NCBI GenBank assembly: GCA_963667515.2
Contig: CAXXXY010000011.1
Coordinates: 310,001 to 374,000, forward strand
Reading direction: 5' to 3'
DNA: 64,000 bases
Source of the DNA: VYDC01 sp963667515
GTDB lineage: Bacteria > Chloroflexota > Dehalococcoidia > UBA2979
Below are positions 18,211 through 26,534 of the stretch, piece after piece. A model generated the notes under the pieces. It ran no database searches. It saw nothing but the letters and a program-made list of their open reading frames with translations, and had not been told where the DNA came from. A program made the position numbers and the translations under genes. The first letter of the stretch is position 1. Each line of letters starts with the position of its first letter.

Positions 18211-19110
18211 TCATGCGGCCGCCCCGGTGCGCGGCGAGAGCGCCTCGCGGACGGCGGCTGGGGTGCGGTGGCCGTGCCGTTCGACGAGCCAGTGCTGGTT
18301 GTAGCGCTGCTTGAAGGCGAGCAGCGCCTGGCGTAGCTCCTCCACCGTCTCGAAGTGCTCCACCCACAGCAGCTGCTCCTTCAGCGTGCGGATGAAGCGT
18401 TCCGCGCAGCCGTTGCCCTCGGGCGCGGCTACGAAGGACGGGCTGGAGCGGATGCCGAGGAAGCGCAGCTCCTCCTGAAAGTGGTCGCTCAGGTACTGGC
18501 TGCCGTGGTCGTGGCGGAGAGCGAGTCCCCGCGCGAGGTCCGCCTCGTAGCCGTCGAAGTGCTCCCGGAGCCCCTGCCGCAGCGGCTCCAGCGCCTCGAA
18601 GCGCGTGCCCGGTCGCGCCGCGTGGATGCCGATGCACTCCTGCGTGCAGTGATCGACGGCGATGAAGACGGTGGCGTTCCCCTCGCGGGTGGTGAGGCAG
18701 GAGGTCGCGTCGGTCCCCCACATCTCGTCAGGCCGCTCGGTGGTGATCGTCCCGTCGTGCACCCGCGGTCCGCGCCGACGCCCGACGCGGGTCGGGGCGA
18801 GCAGCCCAGCCTCGCGCATCAGCCGCAGCACCCGACCCTTGGAGGTGCGCACACCGGCCAGCCGCAGCCGCGCCCACACCTTGCGGTAGCCCTCGCCCGT
18901 GAACGGGGAGGCGGCGAGCACAGCTCGGACCTGCTCCGTGAGAGCCTCGTCCGTCCACGCCTGCCTCGGCCCGCGCTTCGCTGCTGGCCGCAGAGGCCGT
19001 CGCGCCCGTGCCCGCCGCTCGTAGACGGTCGAGCGCGGGACCTCCCACAGCTGGCAGATGCGCGTCGTGCCGTACGGCCGTCCCGTGGAGGGCGAGGTGG
19101 TTCGACTCAT
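18211..19110 (-). CDS. IS-A transposase OrfB (copy 2)
   Basis: Intact DDE transposase; the catalytic Asp, Asp and Glu motifs (WGTDATS, RHDHGSQY, GCAERF) are all present. Differs from copy 1 at one residue near the C-terminus (HGHRTPA instead of HRHRTPA). Confidence 0.92.
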   Translation of the reverse strand: MSRTTSPSTGRPYGTTRICQLWEVPRSTVYERRARARRPLRPAAKRGPRQAWTDEALTEQVRAVLAASPFTGEGYRKVWARLRLAGVRTSKGRVLRLMREAGLLAPTRVGRRRGPRVHDGTITTERPDEMWGTDATSCLTTREGNATVFIAVDHCTQECIGIHAARPGTRFEALEPLRQGLREHFDGYEADLARGLALRHDHGSQYLSDHFQEELRFLGIRSSPSFVAAPEGNGCAERFIRTLKEQLLWVEHFETVEELRQALLAFKQRYNQHWLVERHGHRTPAAVREALSPRTGAAA

Positions 19111-19460
19111 CACCTCGACCTCCGGCGTGCCAAAGGGAGTCCTGCCTCCAGCTGATGCGCGCGCTGGAGCAGGAGCTCGTTCGCCATCGTGATCTCGCCG
19201 ACTTTCGCCTGCAGTCGGTGGATCTCCTCGTCACGCTCGTCGGCAGGCCGGCTCGTGAGCGAGGCCCGGCCGGCGGCGAGGAAGCGCTCGCGCCACTGCG
19301 ACAGCGTCGCTGCGGTCACCCCCAGCTCGCGCGAGAGCGCGTCCAACTCCTCGCCGCGCAGCAGCCTCAGCACCGCCTCGCTCTTCCGTCGCGAGGAGAA
19401 GCGACCGCGCTCCGTTCGCGACGCACTACGCCCGTTCAATCCCTGGGCGGAGCTGGTCAT
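19110..19460 (-). CDS. IS-A transposase OrfA (copy 2)
   Basis: Same 116-residue HTH and coiled-coil protein as in copy 1, with RTERGRF and ERFLAAGR variants. Its TGA overlaps the orfB start. Confidence 0.9.
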   Translation of the reverse strand: MTSSAQGLNGRSASRTERGRFSSRRKSEAVLRLLRGEELDALSRELGVTAATLSQWRERFLAAGRASLTSRPADERDEEIHRLQAKVGEITMANELLLQRAHQLEAGLPLARRRSR

Positions 19461-19962
19461 GGACACCTCCTCTGCCGGGGCAGCCTGCCCCAATCAGGTG
19501 TCCAAGAAAACCGTGGACCGGGAGACTACGAGCCACGGCTTGGAGAAGATCAAGACGCTGGGTGACGGCTACCTGTGGCCAGCGTGACGAGTCCTCGACC
19601 CGATCACGCTGAAGCGGCGACGGCGATGGCGCTGGAGATCGAGCCGGCGCTGATCGCCGCGCTCGGGGACGACTGGCCCGATCTGCGGATGCGCGTGGGG
19701 CTGGCAACCGGTCCGGTGATGGCGGACGTCATCGGCAGTGAGCGATTCGGCTTCGACGTGTGGGGCGACACGGTGAACACGGCCAGCCGGATGGCGAGCC
19801 ACTCGGAGGCCGGCGGCGTGCTCGTGACCGAGGAGACGTGCTCTGCGGCTCGAGACCGGTACCACGTCGAGCAGCGCGAGGTCATTGAGGTAAAGGGGAA
19901 GGGGCCAATGACGACGTACGTCGTTCGTGGACCTCGTGCCGACGGTGGCTCCCGCAGCGAGC

Positions 19963-20143
19963 CCTCTGCGTTGGCCCAGACCGCGGTGAATTGAGAGTCG
20001 AACACGATTCGAGCGTCGGCGGGCTCCGCGCGCATGTGCGCGACGCCCTGCACGACGATGGCCTCTCCATGGGTCCGCGCGTTCATCTCCTTCGGGTCCA
20101 TGCGAGCGTTGTGGCGCCCGCCGCGTACCGAGGCGATGGCCGC
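19963..20143 (-). pseudogene. Remnant of a second SnoaL-like gene
   Basis: Reverse-strand reading gives ASVRGGRHNARMDPKEMNARTHGEA followed by VVQGVAHMRAEPADARIVFDSQFTAVW. This is closely similar to the C-terminal half of the SnoaL-like protein at 13754-14146 (ASVRSGRRSARMDLEEMSARTYGDA, VVQGVAHMRAGPADAPIVFDSRFTAVW). The N-terminal half is absent, and the fragment overlaps the 3' end of the broken cyclase. It is the residue of a diverged duplicate. Ends approximate. Confidence 0.7.
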
Positions 20144-20553
20144 TAGGGCTGCCCGACGATCGCGCTGGCCGTCCCGGCGACCGGCCTCGTGCCGTCGACC
20201 TTCTCGATCCAGACGTCGCAGACGAGGCGGACCCCGCCCTGCTCCTCGACGCGCTCCCTCACCTCGCCGCGGACGGCGATGTCGTCGTCGTCGAAGACCG
20301 GTGCAGCGAAGCGACACTCGAACCGCCCGGTCTCGTAGTAGGACGGCCCGAAGTAGTCGAGCAGCATCCTCGACATCCAGCCGAGCGACTGCCCGAACGC
20401 GACGAAGCCACGCTGGAAGCCGAGGCGCTGCGCCGTGCTGTCGTCGTGGATGTTCTCCTCGCTCGCCCGATCGGCGCGCGCCTGCACGTTCGTCGCGCGC
20501 ACGCGGAGCTCGGGCAGCGCGCTGCCCACGGTGGCGTCGACGGTCGCGCTCAT
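20143..20553 (-). CDS. MaoC-like hot-dog protein
   Basis: A 136-residue hot-dog-fold protein. It contains ARADRASEENIHDDSTAQRLGFQRGFVAFGQSLGWMSRML, where the Asp followed by a Gly-Phe stretch corresponds to the conserved region of MaoC/(R)-hydratase-type proteins, then FECRFAAPVFDDDDIAVRGEV. Many MaoC proteins hydrate enoyl-CoA esters, but the full catalytic Asp/His pair cannot be fixed by eye. Its start ATG overlaps the TGA of the preceding MaoC-like gene (ATGA), so the pair likely makes a two-subunit enzyme. Confidence 0.75.
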   Translation of the reverse strand: MSATVDATVGSALPELRVRATNVQARADRASEENIHDDSTAQRLGFQRGFVAFGQSLGWMSRMLLDYFGPSYYETGRFECRFAAPVFDDDDIAVRGEVRERVEEQGGVRLVCDVWIEKVDGTRPVAGTASAIVGQP

Positions 20554-20981
20554 TCCGTTGCCTCCTGCGGCGCGGGCATCCGCACGATGGTGTCGCGATG
20601 TCGCACCAGTACCTCACCCGCCTCGTCGCGCGTGACGAACTCGAACGTGACGAACTCGCGCCCCCGTCGCTCCGAGCGCTCGACGACCGTGCACGTCGTC
20701 TCGATGGTGCTCCCGACCGGGAGCGGGCCGAAGTACTCGTGGGCCACGCCGACAGGGATCAGCCGCGCCATCTCGAAGTCGTTGCGGCGCAGGAACTCAT
20801 TGAAGTCGGCGTTCGTCAGCGTGATCGGCGCGACGGGTCCGCCCCACGGCGAAGGGCCCGTGTACCACGGGTTCGGGTCGTCTTTGAACGCGGCGTCGCG
20901 CGCCACCCAGTCCGCGCTGACCTCGCGTAGGACGGTGGGCAGCGTATCGCCGACTCTGAGGTCGGCCACTGTTCGAGCCAT
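20550..20981 (-). CDS. MaoC-like hot-dog protein, partner subunit
   Basis: A 143-residue protein starting MARTVADLRVGDTLPTVLREVSADW. The layout GDTLP...RDNDFE-type helix (FNEFLRRNDFEMARLIPVGVAHEYFGPLPVGSTIE) and the ERSERRGREFVTFEFVTRDEAGEVL strand pair match the N-terminal MaoC-like dehydratase half (FAS1-type). GGAGGAG lies just upstream of ATG 20981. It is directly followed by, and overlaps, the second MaoC-like gene. The pair and the upstream binding-protein-like gene run in the same direction; 29 bp separate them. Confidence 0.78.
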   Translation of the reverse strand: MARTVADLRVGDTLPTVLREVSADWVARDAAFKDDPNPWYTGPSPWGGPVAPITLTNADFNEFLRRNDFEMARLIPVGVAHEYFGPLPVGSTIETTCTVVERSERRGREFVTFEFVTRDEAGEVLVRHRDTIVRMPAPQEATE

Positions 20982-21010
20982 AGCTTCTCCTCCGGTCTGC
21001 AGCCTCGACC

Positions 21011-22570
21011 CTAGAACGCGAGCGGCGGAAGCACGTAGCGCGCGTGCGACCAGAGGAAGCCGTGCAGCGGCAGGTACTCCGGCCCGAGGAACCACGGGTG
21101 CAGCCCCTCGCGCTGCGCGACGACGTAAGTGTGCCCCGCGAGCGGCACGCACGCCGCGTCGGCAAGCAGCTCGCGCTGCAAGGCCTCGTAAAGCGCCGGC
21201 TGATCCGCCGAGGGCGCGTGGCGGATCTCGCGTAGCCGAGCGCTGACCCGCGGGGTGGGGAAGAGCCGCCCCGGCATGTCGTGGGGCGGCGCGAAGTCGA
21301 TCCCCAGGTCGTACTGCGGGTCGGCGATGCCGTGCGAGCAATCGGCGCGCAGGTAGAGCTCCGGCAGCTCGTCGTCCGCGAGGTCCGCGATCTGGCGCAC
21401 CCGCACGCGCAGCCCGGCCGCCTCCAACGCCTCCGCGACGATCGCACCGATGCGGCGCGACTCCGCCGAGGCGGTGTCGGCCGGGTCCTCCGTGCCCGTC
21501 ACGGCGAAGGTGACCGTGCTTCCCGTGGCACCGGCCTCGCGCAGCAGCGCCGCCGCGCGTCCCGAGTCCCGCTCGAAGTCCCAGCCCGCCTCGATGTAGC
21601 CCGGGGTGTTCGGCTGATAGATGCCGCGCTGCCGCTCGGCGTAGCCGCCGTAGCCCTCGCTCGCGATGCGGTCGTAGGGGATCGCGCGCAGCACCGCCTC
21701 GCGCGCGCGGCGATCGTCGAAGGGTGCGCGGCTGCGGTCCATCTCGATCGTGGCGTGGTTGGTGCGCGACAGCAGCAGCCGCACGTCCCCGGCCACGCGC
21801 AGTCGCTCCGCCTCATCGGGGTAGAGGCCGGCGACGACGTTGGCCTCGCCGCGCTCGAAGAGCGCCAGCGCCTCCTCGCGGCTCGGCGAGGCGAGGTAGG
21901 TGACGCCGTCGACGGGCGGCGCGCCCGCCCAGAACTCGGCGCGCGGCGCGAGCTCCAGCCGCTCCCCGTCGCGGTGGGTCATCGTGAAAGCGCCGAAGCC
22001 GCAGGAGCTGTCGGCGAGGTAGCCGGCCGCCCACGGATCATCGCTCGTGGCGTGCCGTCGCGCCTCGGTGGCGTCGACGATCGCCGAGGTCGCGTAGCAG
22101 AGGAATCGCGGGAAGTGCGGGTTGTGGCCGTCGAGGCGGAACTCGACGCGGCGGCGGTCGAGCGCCCGCACGCCGCCCTCGCGCGCCACGCCGGCGATGG
22201 TGGCGGTGCGCCACATGCCGACCGCGCGGAGGCCGAAGACCCGCTCGTAGCTCCAGACCACGTCGTCGGCGGTGAGCTCGTTGCCCGCGTGGCTGCGGAC
22301 CCCGTGGCGCAGCGTCACGACCCAGCGGCTGTCGTCCTCATGCGACTCGAACGACTCGGCGAGTCGACCCTCGACGTGGGAGAAGTCGGCGAAGCGCCGA
22401 CCGTCCGGGAGCGTGCCGGGCGCGGGCGCCGCCAGAGCGTCGGTGACGTGATAGGCGAGGTGGTAGGGCTTCGCAAGCCGCCGCCCGAGGTAGCCCCACG
22501 GCGGGTCGCAGTCGAGCGCGGCAGCCGTCGTCGAGACGGGCATGACGAGCCGCGCGCCATCGACGGTCAT
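21011..22570 (-). CDS. Peptide/nickel-binding-type (SBP_bac_5) protein without signal peptide
   Basis: A 519-residue protein of the family 5 extracellular solute-binding fold. Recognisable features are GNELTADDVVWSYERVF, DDPWAAGYLADSSCGFGAF, REAVLRAIPYDRIA and a C-terminal LYLRADCSHGIADPQYDLG segment. The start ATG 22570 (MTVDGARLVMPV) has an AGGTGG ribosome-binding site, and no signal peptide or lipobox Cys is present. No permease or ATPase gene is adjacent. It therefore may be cytosolic, or the family assignment may hide a different role. A paralogue with the same features is at 59445-60995. Confidence 0.8.
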   Translation of the reverse strand: MTVDGARLVMPVSTTAAALDCDPPWGYLGRRLAKPYHLAYHVTDALAAPAPGTLPDGRRFADFSHVEGRLAESFESHEDDSRWVVTLRHGVRSHAGNELTADDVVWSYERVFGLRAVGMWRTATIAGVAREGGVRALDRRRVEFRLDGHNPHFPRFLCYATSAIVDATEARRHATSDDPWAAGYLADSSCGFGAFTMTHRDGERLELAPRAEFWAGAPPVDGVTYLASPSREEALALFERGEANVVAGLYPDEAERLRVAGDVRLLLSRTNHATIEMDRSRAPFDDRRAREAVLRAIPYDRIASEGYGGYAERQRGIYQPNTPGYIEAGWDFERDSGRAAALLREAGATGSTVTFAVTGTEDPADTASAESRRIGAIVAEALEAAGLRVRVRQIADLADDELPELYLRADCSHGIADPQYDLGIDFAPPHDMPGRLFPTPRVSARLREIRHAPSADQPALYEALQRELLADAACVPLAGHTYVVAQREGLHPWFLGPEYLPLHGFLWSHARYVLPPLAF

Positions 22571-23125
22571 GGACCACCTCCTACCGAGTCGCCGCGCGGG
22601 GCGAAGGCGAGCGCCCCGGGACGCGCTCGCCCGGCATCGTACGGGATGGTAGCTGCGCGGCCGGCGCCGATCGTGACCGATCACGCGCGCCGAACGCGGA
22701 TCGGCCGGCTGGGCTCGCGCCGCGGCGTCAGCGCCCGGACGCCAACAGGCCCCGGTTCGACCGGGGCCTGCACTCTGGGGTTTGCCGTCCCCTGGTTCGG
22801 CCGACGCCGAGGGCGAATGTGGATTCCTCCCGGTGATTCGACGTGTCTCGCTCGGCCTCGCCACGCTGCTCGAATGATCAGCACGCTGGGTGCTGGCCGC
22901 TCGGGGGAGAAGGTCTCGGAGGCGGTGGGACCGGAGTTGAGGAGCCGCGGGCGCCGTTAGAGCGGTCGTCGAGCCACTGCGGAACCTGGCTCTCTCGCGA
23001 GGTACCCGAGGCCGCCATCGTGCTCTGCCCGGTACGAGGTCGTTCGGGTGAGCGGATCGGCGCCCGGCGAGGGTTCGATCAGGGCCGGAAGCGCTCGAGA
23101 ACTGCGGAGGTTGGCTAGCTTTTCG
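22571..23125. other. Intergenic region, no gene seen
   Basis: No convincing coding sequence on either strand. It holds one strong hairpin (22747-22769) and the sequence that originally lay downstream of dnaN before the integrative element inserted. The rest shows nothing I can identify. Confidence 0.5.
22747..22769. terminator. Perfect GC-rich hairpin, possible terminator
   Basis: AGGCCCCGGT and ACCGGGGCCT pair as a 10-bp stem around a 3-base TCG loop. No T-run follows on either strand. Without the integrative element this hairpin would lie about 360 bp downstream of the dnaN stop, so it could be the original dnaN terminator. Confidence 0.4.
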
Positions 23126-23149
23126 CTACCACTGCACGAACATCGGCAT
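23126..23149 (-). other. attL: displaced original 3' end of dnaN
   Basis: Read on the reverse strand this 24-base stretch is ATG CCG ATG TTC GTG CAG TGG TAG, encoding MPMFVQW-stop, the typical C-terminus of a beta clamp of this lineage. The functional dnaN 4 kb away ends with the same residues plus one Asp, using different third codon bases (TTT GTT CAA). The 11-base core shared with the other end is 23139-23149. Confidence 0.85.
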
Positions 23150-23382
23150 CAATGTTCAGCAGGGACGAAATCCAGACGGTCCCCTTCACCCTCAATGTGA
23201 AGATCTAGCGGCCTCGCGGCCACTTCCGGTGCCGCACATCGAAGCATTGCTGAGAGCGCGTGAGTGTCGAACCCACCCGGGACCGCGACGCAGCCCCACA
23301 ACGGTTTTGAAGTCTGACCGAGGGCGTCCACCGAGTCCCCTGGGCGTCCATCTAGCCCGGAAACACTGACTTCTCCGTCCAC
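23149..23382 (-). CDS. Possible small ORF at the left end of the element
   Basis: A 77-residue frame from GTG 23382 (MDGEVSVSGLDGRPGDSVDALG) ending LDFVPAEH with a stop formed at the att core. No family or motif recognised. It is antisense to the short frame that would extend the recombinase in the excised form, so at most one of the two is likely real. Confidence 0.22.
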   Translation of the reverse strand: MDGEVSVSGLDGRPGDSVDALGQTSKPLWGCVAVPGGFDTHALSAMLRCAAPEVAARPLDLHIEGEGDRLDFVPAEH

Positions 23383-23673
23383 CGACTATCGTCACTGACC
23401 ACCAGGGGCTACCCCGTTGGCGGTCAGATTGGCGGTCAAATCTTTAGCGGCTGCACGCGTCGCCGCTGATCCATCTTGGGGGGCCTGCGGTGTTGGCGAG
23501 CGCTCCGTATCAGGCCTAATGCGTCTCGGTTCACACATGGGTGCCTGACTACCGCTCTGCGTGCTCGGCCGACCCGTAGCTCGGGCTCGCTGACCTCTGC
23601 AGGGCTCGGCCAGCCGATGCCGACGCCACCTGCGATCTGTATTGCGTGGTCTTCGAGGTGCCAAGTGTGGAGT
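23383..23673. other. Element interior, no gene seen
   Basis: No supported coding sequence. Between the possible small ORF and the tRNA fragment the sequence is moderately AT-richer than the chromosome and shows short interrupted frames only. Confidence 0.4.
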
Positions 23674-23733
23674 TGGTACCGGGGGTGGGATTCGAACCCC
23701 ACACGCCGCCAAAGGCGACCACGGGGTTTAAGT
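23674..23733 (-). pseudogene. 3' fragment of a tRNA-Leu (anticodon region TAA to CCA)
   Basis: On the reverse strand the sequence runs CTTAAAC (anticodon loop with TAA), CCCCG, a class II variable arm CGCC-TTT-GGCG, a T-arm containing GTTCGAATC and an acceptor end CCGGTACCA. The bases before the anticodon loop do not pair with CCCCG, and no D-arm or 5' acceptor strand is present. This is what an attachment-site copy of a tRNA 3' half looks like. The T-stem also seems to have one extra base, so it is unlikely to be functional. Confidence 0.72.
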
Positions 23734-23877
23734 ATGCCTGAGGCCGTTCCGTCGGGTCCGATCTTGTCCATCAACGCAGCTGCGTCGCCGTTTCCCGTCC
23801 GTGATCGTTCGAGTGCGTCCGTTGAAGCTCATCGGCGTGGCTACCTGCTTGGCTACCTAGCCACCCTGGGAGGTTGC

Positions 23878-25181
23878 TTACCCCACCTGCGTTTCGGTGG
23901 AGGCTGAGTCACCGGCGCCCTCCGGCGCGATCGACATCCAGCACACCAGATGGACATCGTCTTGGTTGATCGGGGGCAGCGGCTCTTGCCGGGAGGCAGG
24001 CGAGAAACCTAGCTCGTCGGCAAGCCGGACAAGTTCTCTGATGCTCTCAGCCGGTTCCCCATCGGCAATCGCCTGCCGGACAGGGCGGAGTAGCCGTTCA
24101 GGGTAGGGAACACGCAGGCGATCTACGAGGGTGTCGGCCTCCTCAACGGATAACACACCTTGGTAGTGCGCCCGCACGAGTTCGATCGCTCGCTCAAGGA
24201 CTGCGGGGATCTTCGGTTCCAGATTCGCCGGGTCCGTTGCGAACTCCCACGCCTCGAAGATCTCCGCCTGTGCGGCCTCCCAGGCTGCAAATGCCTCTAC
24301 GTACAACTCTGACGGAAGGCTGCGGACCGTATCTCGTTCCTCCGGGGGACGCGCTTCCAGGAGCGATCTCAACTGAGTCGTGTCCACTGAGAAGCCGCCC
24401 TCAGTCCGTGTGACGTGCGCGAATCGTGGCTCTGGATGATCCCCGATTCGGGCGCAGAACACCCAGGCTGGTTCCTCCTGGCTCCCGGCGAATCCAGAGC
24501 CGGACCCCCAAGGCAGCTCTTTCACCCGATCTCTCGAGGCCGCCTCGCCGAACTCGACACGGATTAGCTGTCGGAACTCTTCCCCGAGGACCGTACCTCC
24601 GCCCGTGATAAAGAGTTCATTATCACCGCGACGGATGGCATCGAGAGTCGATCGAGTGTCATCTGCGTAGTTGATGTCGGAGCTGGTCGATCCTGGTAGC
24701 GGCGTGTCTCCGCCGAAGGTCACCATTGCCTGACGGAGCTTGCGTTGCAGGCGTTCCTCCAGGGAGAGGAGCGCCTCCAGCTGTCGATCGGGGTAGATGC
24801 AGCGGAGGAATACTTCCGCGTGCCGCGATCCAATGCGGTCGACTCTTCCGTGCCGCTGGACCAGTCGCATCGGGTTCCACGGCAGGTCGTAGTTGACTAT
24901 GTGACGCGCCTGCTGAAGGTTGACGCCTTCCGCCAGAACATCGGTTGTTACGACAATATCGAAGCGGTCAGTGTCCCGACCAGCGGGCGGGTCCGTGGTG
25001 CGCGGGGCGAACCCGAACATGGCGGAGTCTGAGTCATCTCGGCGGCCCGTTACGGATGCGATTCGTCCCTCGTAGACGGAGAGGCGATCGTCGCTGGCGC
25101 AGGTCGCGTTCAGAAAGTCGGTGATCCACTCCACGGTGTCGGCGAAGTAGCTGAAAATCAGGACCTTCCGCTTGTCCCTCC
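23878..25181 (-). pseudogene. Superfamily 2 (SNF2-like) helicase, C-terminal fragment
   Basis: About 434 residues of the C-terminal part. It opens with RDKRKVLIFSYFADTVEWITDFL (start of the helicase C-terminal RecA-like lobe), then DIVVTTDVLAEGVNLQQARHIVNYDLPWNPMRLVQRHGRVDRIGS carrying motifs V and VI, followed by a long helical tail ending STETQVG. The N-terminal lobe with Walker A and DEAH box is missing: the frame runs straight into IS-A copy 3 at 25182. SNF2-like helicases of this size occur in DISARM-type and related defence islands, but no partner gene survives, so that link is only a suggestion. Confidence 0.8.
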
Positions 25182-25221
25182 TGTACCGCTCCTGGTTTCT
25201 TGGACACATCGCTGGCGGTAA

Positions 25222-26121
25222 TCATGCGGCCGCCCCGGTGCGCGGCGAGAGCGCCTCGCGGACGGCGGCTGGGGTGCGGTGGCCGTGCCGTTCGACGAGC
25301 CAGTGCTGGTTGTAGCGCTGCTTGAAGGCGAGCAGCGCCTGGCGTAGCTCCTCCACCGTCTCGAAGTGCTCCACCCACAGCAGCTGCTCCTTCAGCGTGC
25401 GGATGAAGCGTTCCGCGCAGCCGTTGCCCTCGGGCGCGGCTACGAAGGACGGGCTGGAGCGGATGCCGAGGAAGCGCAGCTCCTCCTGAAAGTGGTCGCT
25501 CAGGTACTGGCTGCCGTGGTCGTGGCGGAGAGCGAGTCCCCGCGCGAGGTCCGCCTCGTAGCCGTCGAAGTGCTCCCGGAGCCCCTGCCGCAGCGGCTCC
25601 AGCGCCTCGAAGCGCGTGCCCGGTCGCGCCGCGTGGATGCCGATGCACTCCTGCGTGCAGTGATCGACGGCGATGAAGACGGTGGCGTTCCCCTCGCGGG
25701 TGGTGAGGCAGGAGGTCGCGTCGGTCCCCCACATCTCGTCAGGCCGCTCGGTGGTGATCGTCCCGTCGTGCACCCGCGGTCCGCGCCGACGCCCGACGCG
25801 GGTCGGGGCGAGCAGTCCCGCCTCCCGCATCAGCCGCAGCACCCGGCCCTTCGAGGTGCGCACACCGGCCAGCCGCAGCCGCGCCCACACCTTGCGGTAG
25901 CCCTCGCCCGTGAACGGGGAGGCGGCGAGCACAGCTCGGACCTGCTCCGTGAGAGCCTCGTCCGTCCACGCCTGCCTCGGCCCGCGCTTCGCTGCTGGCC
26001 GCAGAGGCCGTCGCGCCCGTGCCCGCCGCTCGTAGACGGTCGAGCGCGGGACCTCCCACAGCTGGCAGATGCGCGTCGTGCCGTACGGCCGTCCCGTGGA
26101 GGGCGAGGTGGTTCGACTCAT
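25222..26121 (-). CDS. IS-A transposase OrfB (copy 3)
   Basis: Intact DDE transposase with WGTDATS, RHDHGSQY and GCAERF present; protein identical to copy 2. Confidence 0.92.
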   Translation of the reverse strand: MSRTTSPSTGRPYGTTRICQLWEVPRSTVYERRARARRPLRPAAKRGPRQAWTDEALTEQVRAVLAASPFTGEGYRKVWARLRLAGVRTSKGRVLRLMREAGLLAPTRVGRRRGPRVHDGTITTERPDEMWGTDATSCLTTREGNATVFIAVDHCTQECIGIHAARPGTRFEALEPLRQGLREHFDGYEADLARGLALRHDHGSQYLSDHFQEELRFLGIRSSPSFVAAPEGNGCAERFIRTLKEQLLWVEHFETVEELRQALLAFKQRYNQHWLVERHGHRTPAAVREALSPRTGAAA

Positions 26122-26471
26122 CACCTCGACCTCCGGCGTGCCAAAGGGAGTCCTGCCTCCAGCTGATGCGCGCGCTGGAGCAGGAGCTCGTTCGCCATCG
26201 TGATCTCGCCGACTTTCGCCTGCAGTCGGTGGATCTCCTCGTCACGCTCGTCGGCAGGCCGGCTCGTGAGCGAGGCCCGGCCGGCGGCGAGGAAACGCTC
26301 GCGCCACTGCGACAGCGTCGCTGCGGTCACCCCCAGCTCGCGCGAGAGCGCGTCCAACTCCTCGCCGCGCAGCAGCCTCAGCACCGCCTCGCTCTTCCGT
26401 CGCGAGGAGAAGCGACCGCGCTCCGTTCGCGACGCACTACGCCCGTTCAATCCCTGTGCGGAGCTGGTCAT
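26121..26471 (-). CDS. IS-A transposase OrfA (copy 3)
   Basis: Intact 116-residue HTH/coiled-coil OrfA, identical in protein sequence to copy 2 within the visible frame. Confidence 0.9.
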   Translation of the reverse strand: MTSSAQGLNGRSASRTERGRFSSRRKSEAVLRLLRGEELDALSRELGVTAATLSQWRERFLAAGRASLTSRPADERDEEIHRLQAKVGEITMANELLLQRAHQLEAGLPLARRRSR

Positions 26472-26534
26472 GGACACCTCCTCTGCCGGGGCAGCCTGCC
26501 CCAATCAGGTGTCCAAGAAAACCGTGGACCGGAA

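Larger units (their letters stand above)
18171..19523 (-). mobile_element. IS-A copy 2 (IS3 family type), complete
   Basis: A 1353-bp copy, reverse orientation, flanked by the perfect 6-bp direct repeat GACTAC (18165-18170 and 19524-19529). It splits the cyclase gene. Both transposase frames are intact. Confidence 0.95.
17953..19994 (+). pseudogene. Class III adenylate/guanylate cyclase, truncated, IS-interrupted and frameshifted
   Basis: Coding sequence is recognisable from about 17962 (RTNGLLAQILPGAVIVRM, then QATVLCADIVGFTAFADS with the metal-binding Asp) to 18170, and from 19530 (SHGLEKIKTLGDGYL) to 19994 (RPDHAEAATAMALEIE, MRVGLATGPVMADVIGS, FDVWGDTVNTASRMAS). IS-A copy 2 sits between, with its 6-bp duplication GACTAC; removing the element and one repeat restores LDRLTTSHGLEK. 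A second lesion near 19574 (one base missing in CTGTGG) breaks the frame again. The usual N-terminal region is missing because the gene abuts the opposite-strand monooxygenase. Thus three independent defects. Confidence 0.88.
25182..26534 (-). mobile_element. IS-A copy 3, no target duplication
   Basis: Full-length 1353-bp copy in reverse orientation. Unlike copies 1, 2 and 4 its flanks do not match: reading in element orientation, CCGGTC precedes the left end and GGAGGG follows the right end. The left end has TTCCGG instead of TCCCGG. Genes on both sides are cut at the element, so this is a deletion or recombination junction. Confidence 0.93.

Noticed and set aside
23476..23907. A forward ORF containing WYRGWDSNPTRRQRRP
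   Set aside because: This peptide is the well-known artefact of translating across a tRNA 3' end on the opposite strand; it supports the tRNA fragment, not a protein.
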